From the NCBI GenBank assembly GCA_045046905.1, contig JASFYU010000073.1, forward strand, positions 1 to 17,461: a DNA stretch of 17,461 bases. Direction: 5' to 3'. The notes under the pieces were generated by a model, which had not been told where the DNA came from, searched no databases, and saw nothing but the letters and a program-made list of their open reading frames with translations. This DNA is from JASFYU01 sp045046905 (GTDB lineage Bacteria; Bacteroidota; Bacteroidia; Flavobacteriales; Flavobacteriaceae). Every line of letters begins with the position of its first letter. The first letter of the stretch is position 1. A program made the position numbers and the translations under genes. This document shows positions 14,062 to 17,461 of this stretch, one piece after another.

Positions 14062-16296
14062 ATGGATACCAACAATGCTACACCTGCTTCAGGAATCAAA
14101 GGATTAAAGGAAAATTGGCGCAATGACCTCTCTGCAGCTTTAAGCGTATCGCTGGTTGCGCTACCGTTGGCATTGGGTATTGCCGTTGCTTCGGAGGTGT
14201 CTCCGATGGCCGGAGTTTTATCTGCAATTATCGGTGGTGTGGTAACCACATTCTTTAGGGGAGGGCACTTGGCAATTAACGGCCCTGCGGCCGGATTGAT
14301 TGCAGTAATTTTAGGAGGTCTTGTAGTACTCGATGGAAATATAAATTATGTTTTAGCAGCTATTGTAGTTGCAGGGGGCATTCAAACTATAATGGGGTTT
14401 CTTAAAATGGGACGTTTTGCCAAGTTGTTACCTTCGTCTGTTCTACATGGTATTTTGGCCGCGATTGGCGTAATTATTTTCGCGAAACAGGCACATTATG
14501 CACTAGGAACCACTTCCGATGCTAAATCTACCATAGGAACCTTGCTCGATATTTTTTACAAACTACCTGATGCTAATCCTTTTGTTTTTTTGGTTGCATT
14601 GATCGGCATTTTGGTTCTTGTCTTTTATAGAAAGATCAACTACAAGTTTATTAGAATAATTCCGGCACCTATGTGGGTTTTGCTGTTGGCCTTACCTATT
14701 GTCTTCGGATTTGATTTTTTCAATGAACACAGTATTTCTTTTTTCGGAAAAGCATACACCATTGGGCCAGAATTACTTATTGATATTCCGGCCAATCCGC
14801 TAGATAGCATAATGCATCCTGATTTTGGGATGATTGGCACCACCGCTTTTTGGCTCACAGTATTGTCAATTACCATGATCGCCTCGGTAGAGACTTTGGC
14901 CAGTGCCCGCGCCGTTGATAAGCTAGACCCATATAAACGCACCACTAATCTGAATAAGGACTTAGTAGGGGTAGGCCTTAGCACTATGGTTTCTGGAGCG
15001 CTGGGCGGACTTCCGATTATTACTGTAATCGTAAGAAGTACGGTAAATGTAAATAGCAATGCCAAGACCAGATGGTCGAATTTTTATCATGGAATATTTC
15101 TTATCCTCTTTGTGCTTATTTTGGCGCCAGTTTTAAGAAGTGTCCCCTTAGCTGCCTTGGCGGCAATTTTGGTTCATACAGGCTTTAAATTAGCTTCACC
15201 CACAGTATTTAAACACGCCTACGACCAAGGTGTTGAGCAATTGTTATTCCTTTGTTCTACGCTGATTATCACCTTATTTACAGATTTGCTTTATGGTATC
15301 GTGGGAGGAATCCTAATTACGCTAGTACTACATATGTTATTGGCCAAAGTAGGCTTTATAGGTTTCTTCAAAATGATTTATAAATCTGGTTCTAAAGTAT
15401 ATCATTTAGAAGACGGCACCTATGATGTTAAACTGAAAGGAATCGCCAATTTTTTATATGCATTACAGCTTGATAAATTGTTAGAGGAGATTCCTATGGG
15501 GTCTACCGTACATATCGACATGGCCCAAACGCGTCTGGTAGATTTATCAATAATGGAAAACATAATTGAATTTAAGCGCATACATGACAACAATGGGGGA
15601 GATGTAAAGCTAATCGGGTTAGACAATCATGCCTCTTCCACAAGTCATAACCGAGCCTTGAAAATTATTACGGGCCGCATAAAAAAACGGATTACAAAAC
15701 GTCAGATACGTTTACTAAGGTTGGCCAATGCGAATGGTTGGTCTTTTGAACGCGATGTAGATTGGAATACTTCATATCTAAGAAATTTTCACTTTTTTGA
15801 CTCGCGCCCCATCGAAATGAAAAGCAATTCTCTGCAGGGGCAAGATGTGGAAAACAATGCGCAATGGGAGATTGCGGATATTGTATTTGATGAAGGGGCA
15901 ATGCTCGCCCTTGAAGTATATCAAACCACGGTTCAAATTGTCCGTTTGCCATCTCCAATACCCCGATTTATTATAGATAAGGAAGGACTCTTCAATAAAA
16001 TTTTTAATCAAATGAAAGTATTTTCTGGAGGTGGAGGAGATATTAACTTTGTAAAATATGCCGGTTTTTCAGGTAAGTTTCATTTGAGTGGAGAAGATGA
16101 AAATGCTATCAGGGCTTTCTTTACAGAAGATCTTATCCAATTTTTAGAAAAAAACGAGATTCATCATATAGAGAGTAACGGGGAGGCCTTGATGATTTTT
16201 AAATACCTTCATATTGCCCGTACGGATGAGGTACTGAATATGCTTGCCTTTTCGTCTAATTTGTTAAAACATATGAGGTTTGGCGTTAGCAATTGA
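14062..16296 (+). CDS. SulP family inorganic anion transporter with STAS-like domain and extra C-terminal domain
   Basis: A 744-aa inner-membrane SLC26/SulP carrier, probably for sulfate, bicarbonate or another small anion. Residues ~20-440 form the membrane core: LVALPLALGIAVASEVSPMAG (31-51), the GGHLAINGPAAG signature (67-78), SVETLASARAVDKLDPYKR (275-293) with Glu277, and GGLPIITVIVRS (315-326). A STAS-like domain spans ~455-540 (VHIDMAQTRLVDLSIMENI). Typical SulP proteins end there, near 500-570 aa. This one continues for ~200 residues, first a basic linker (RIKKRITKRQIRLLRLA, 539-555), then a soluble alpha/beta segment with IADIVFDEGAMLALE (604-618) and SGKFHLSGEDENAIRAFF (670-687). No carbonic anhydrase gene is beside it. 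The transporter call is firm; substrate and tail function are unknown. Confidence 0.9.
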   Translation: MDTNNATPASGIKGLKENWRNDLSAALSVSLVALPLALGIAVASEVSPMAGVLSAIIGGVVTTFFRGGHLAINGPAAGLIAVILGGLVVLDGNINYVLAAIVVAGGIQTIMGFLKMGRFAKLLPSSVLHGILAAIGVIIFAKQAHYALGTTSDAKSTIGTLLDIFYKLPDANPFVFLVALIGILVLVFYRKINYKFIRIIPAPMWVLLLALPIVFGFDFFNEHSISFFGKAYTIGPELLIDIPANPLDSIMHPDFGMIGTTAFWLTVLSITMIASVETLASARAVDKLDPYKRTTNLNKDLVGVGLSTMVSGALGGLPIITVIVRSTVNVNSNAKTRWSNFYHGIFLILFVLILAPVLRSVPLAALAAILVHTGFKLASPTVFKHAYDQGVEQLLFLCSTLIITLFTDLLYGIVGGILITLVLHMLLAKVGFIGFFKMIYKSGSKVYHLEDGTYDVKLKGIANFLYALQLDKLLEEIPMGSTVHIDMAQTRLVDLSIMENIIEFKRIHDNNGGDVKLIGLDNHASSTSHNRALKIITGRIKKRITKRQIRLLRLANANGWSFERDVDWNTSYLRNFHFFDSRPIEMKSNSLQGQDVENNAQWEIADIVFDEGAMLALEVYQTTVQIVRLPSPIPRFIIDKEGLFNKIFNQMKVFSGGGGDINFVKYAGFSGKFHLSGEDENAIRAFFTEDLIQFLEKNEIHHIESNGEALMIFKYLHIARTDEVLNMLAFSSNLLKHMRFGVSN

Positions 16297-16442
16297 GTTG
16301 TGTAATGGGTCTTCAAAAAAACAACCACACTTTTGCGGTGTTTTGGTGTATGATATTTTTGCCTATGAACTAGGGTTTTCGACTGGCTTATTTTGGAAAA
16401 GCGTTTGATTTAAAAGCTCGATTTGAAGTTAAGAAAAACGAT

Positions 16443-16676
16443 TTAACCTGAAAACACCATGGTCTTCGAAACGCTTATAGAAATATCATCGAATGCTACT
16501 TCGTAGTTGGCCCCAGCGACCAATTTATAGAAGTGTACCGCGGATTCTCGTTTTATCTTGTCCGCTAATAACGATTCGTCTATTTCACCACTTTCTTGTC
16601 GCCAAGTAAAAATGGAGCTCTGTTCGATTTGAATAATGCGGTGCTTTGCAATAAATTGGGCCATATAAGTTGTCAT
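16443..16676 (-). CDS. Small hypothetical protein, 77 aa
   Basis: I do not recognise this gene. It encodes a soluble-looking protein with no signal peptide or membrane helix and a balanced mix of charged and hydrophobic residues: a charged central helix candidate (ESLLADKIKRES, residues 34-45) followed by alternating strand-like residues near the end. It lies 132 nt after pyruvate carboxylase on the same strand and converges on the SulP gene, 146 nt away. The balanced composition and lack of an overlapping gene favour a real gene, but size and lack of family leave doubt. The second Met at residue 5 is an alternative start. Confidence 0.5.
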   Translation of the reverse strand: MTTYMAQFIAKHRIIQIEQSSIFTWRQESGEIDESLLADKIKRESAVHFYKLVAGANYEVAFDDISISVSKTMVFSG

Positions 16677-16772
16677 TGAGTTTGGGAAATAAGGGCAACA
16701 TTAAAACACCAAATTGCCCATTTCTATGTTAAATGTGGAGAAACTGCTGGTTTCAATTATAATATACTTGTT

Positions 16773-16795
16773 AAAACAATAAGCTCTCTTGTTTT
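16773..16795 (-). terminator. Possible terminator after pyruvate carboxylase
   Basis: On the minus strand AAAACAAG, loop agag, CTT, a 3-nt bulge and GTTTT form a stem of AAAAC/GTTTT plus AAG/CTT, starting 13 nt past the stop codon. The 3' arm ends in a short T run, as in AT-rich intrinsic terminators. The bulge and low GC make it uncertain. Confidence 0.35.
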
Positions 16796-16808
16796 ATTCT
16801 CTAGGGCC

Positions 16809-17461
16809 TTATTCAATCGAAAGGATTAAATCATCTTGTTTTACCATAGCTCCTGAATTTAAGGTAATGGATTTTATTGTACCTGAGTTTGTAGCCACAA
16901 CGGTCGTTTCCATTTTCATTGCTTCTATAATGAACAATGGGTCGTTCTCTTTTATCTTTTGGCCTTTTTTAACCAATACTTTATACAAAGAGCCCTGCAA
17001 CGGCGCGCCCATTTGATTTGAGTCTTCAAGATCTGCCTTTATATGCTCTTCTTTTTTAATATTAAGGGAATTATCGGCTATTTCAACGTACCTATTCTCT
17101 CCGTTAACTTTAAAAAACACCAATCGAATACCATTTTCATTGGGGTGGCTTATTGAAAGTAGCTTTACCATAATCGTTTTACCAGGTTGCAATTCAACCT
17201 GCATTTCTTCATCGGACTGCACTCCATAGAAAAAGTTTTTGGTAGGCAAATGAGACAAGCTTCCATATAACTTATGCTTATCATGGGCTTGTTCAAATAC
17301 TTTGGGGTATAAACAGTACGATAAGAAATCTTCGAATTCTATGGGTCGAGTGAATCCCTTTTGAAATTTCTTTTGAAACTGTTTATATTCTAAATCAAAA
17401 TCAATAGGTTTCAAATGCGCGTTTGGTCTGTTTGAATATGGTTTTTTTTCTTTTAAAACCA
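16809..17461 (-). CDS. pyc: Pyruvate carboxylase, C-terminal part (biotin carrier domain), runs off the right edge
   Basis: This is the last ~216 residues of the biotin enzyme that makes oxaloacetate from pyruvate and bicarbonate. The frame is open to the window edge; a TTG at 17414 is internal, since the upstream codons read VLKEKKPYSNRPNAHLKPIDF, a pattern I associate with the end of the carboxyltransferase region of pyruvate carboxylases. The post-barrel domain (GKTIMVKLLSI, RLVFFKVNGENR) precedes a biotinyl domain that opens with MGAPLQGSLYKVLVKKG. The biotinylated Lys is in EAMKMET (codon 16914-16916), 35 residues from the end, the standard position. A membrane decarboxylase alpha subunit is a less likely alternative. 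The gene has its own hairpin after it and no close partner downstream. Confidence 0.93.
   Translation of the reverse strand, partial: VLKEKKPYSNRPNAHLKPIDFDLEYKQFQKKFQKGFTRPIEFEDFLSYCLYPKVFEQAHDKHKLYGSLSHLPTKNFFYGVQSDEEMQVELQPGKTIMVKLLSISHPNENGIRLVFFKVNGENRYVEIADNSLNIKKEEHIKADLEDSNQMGAPLQGSLYKVLVKKGQKIKENDPLFIIEAMKMETTVVATNSGTIKSITLNSGAMVKQDDLILSIE

Noticed and set aside
16314..16345. Possible terminator after the SulP gene (ACAC/GTGT)
   Set aside because: Only a 4-bp stem could be formed around a 7-nt loop, too weak to call.
1..17461. Defence island, CRISPR, prophage, integron or conjugative element
   Set aside because: No nuclease, helicase, transposase, integrase or toxin-antitoxin genes and no CRISPR-like regular repeats were seen. 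All large ORFs belong to ordinary metabolic, transport or peptidase families.

Overview
The window looks like chromosomal DNA of a marine-type member of the Flavobacteriaceae (Bacteroidota). The signs are moderately low GC, mostly absent Shine-Dalgarno sites, several lipoprotein signals ending in an S/G-Cys box, an N-terminal fragment of a gliding/T9SS-associated secreted-protein type, and rnpA fused by overlap to an S41 peptidase gene. Genus cannot be fixed from the sequence alone. No tRNA, rRNA, CRISPR array, phage gene or transposase was found.

Layout. (1) 1-837: gene-poor left end with a truncated secreted-protein gene (88-348), a decayed stretch, and a composite hairpin repeat (675-807). 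(2) 838-4251: a NagX/HGSNAT-like membrane protein (+) converges on a GH20 beta-N-acetylhexosaminidase lipoprotein (-), separated by two hairpins. (3) 5981 down to 2152, minus strand: SMP-30 lactonase, SDR dehydrogenase (TGATG stop/start overlap) and GH20, probably one operon for sugar release and oxidation. (4) 11680 down to 6096, minus strand: S8 subtilase lipoprotein, M1 aminopeptidase (3-nt gap), then rnpA and an S41 processing peptidase overlapping by 20 nt. A hairpin and an unusual canonical ribosome-binding site precede rnpA. (5) 13645 down to 11896, minus strand: an MBL-fold hydrolase and an exported SMP-30-like lipoprotein overlapping by 17 nt. (6) 13646-14061: divergent intergenic region carrying the second full copy of the composite repeat. 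(7) 14062-16296 (+): a SulP anion transporter with a STAS-like domain and an unusual ~200-residue C-terminal extension. (8) 16443-17461, minus strand: a small unknown ORF and the C-terminal, biotin-carrying end of pyruvate carboxylase, which runs off the right edge.

How the parts fit. The GH20 enzyme would trim terminal GlcNAc/GalNAc outside the cytoplasm and the NagX-like protein may handle the amino sugar at the inner membrane. The SDR and lactonase form a classic sugar-oxidation pair (sugar to lactone to aldonate), although their true substrate is not visible here. Most of the window is ordinary flavobacterial housekeeping and degradative content. I see no convincing undescribed defence or mobile system. 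The best leads are the composite intergenic repeat family, the SulP C-terminal domain, and the two-fold putative lactonase pair.
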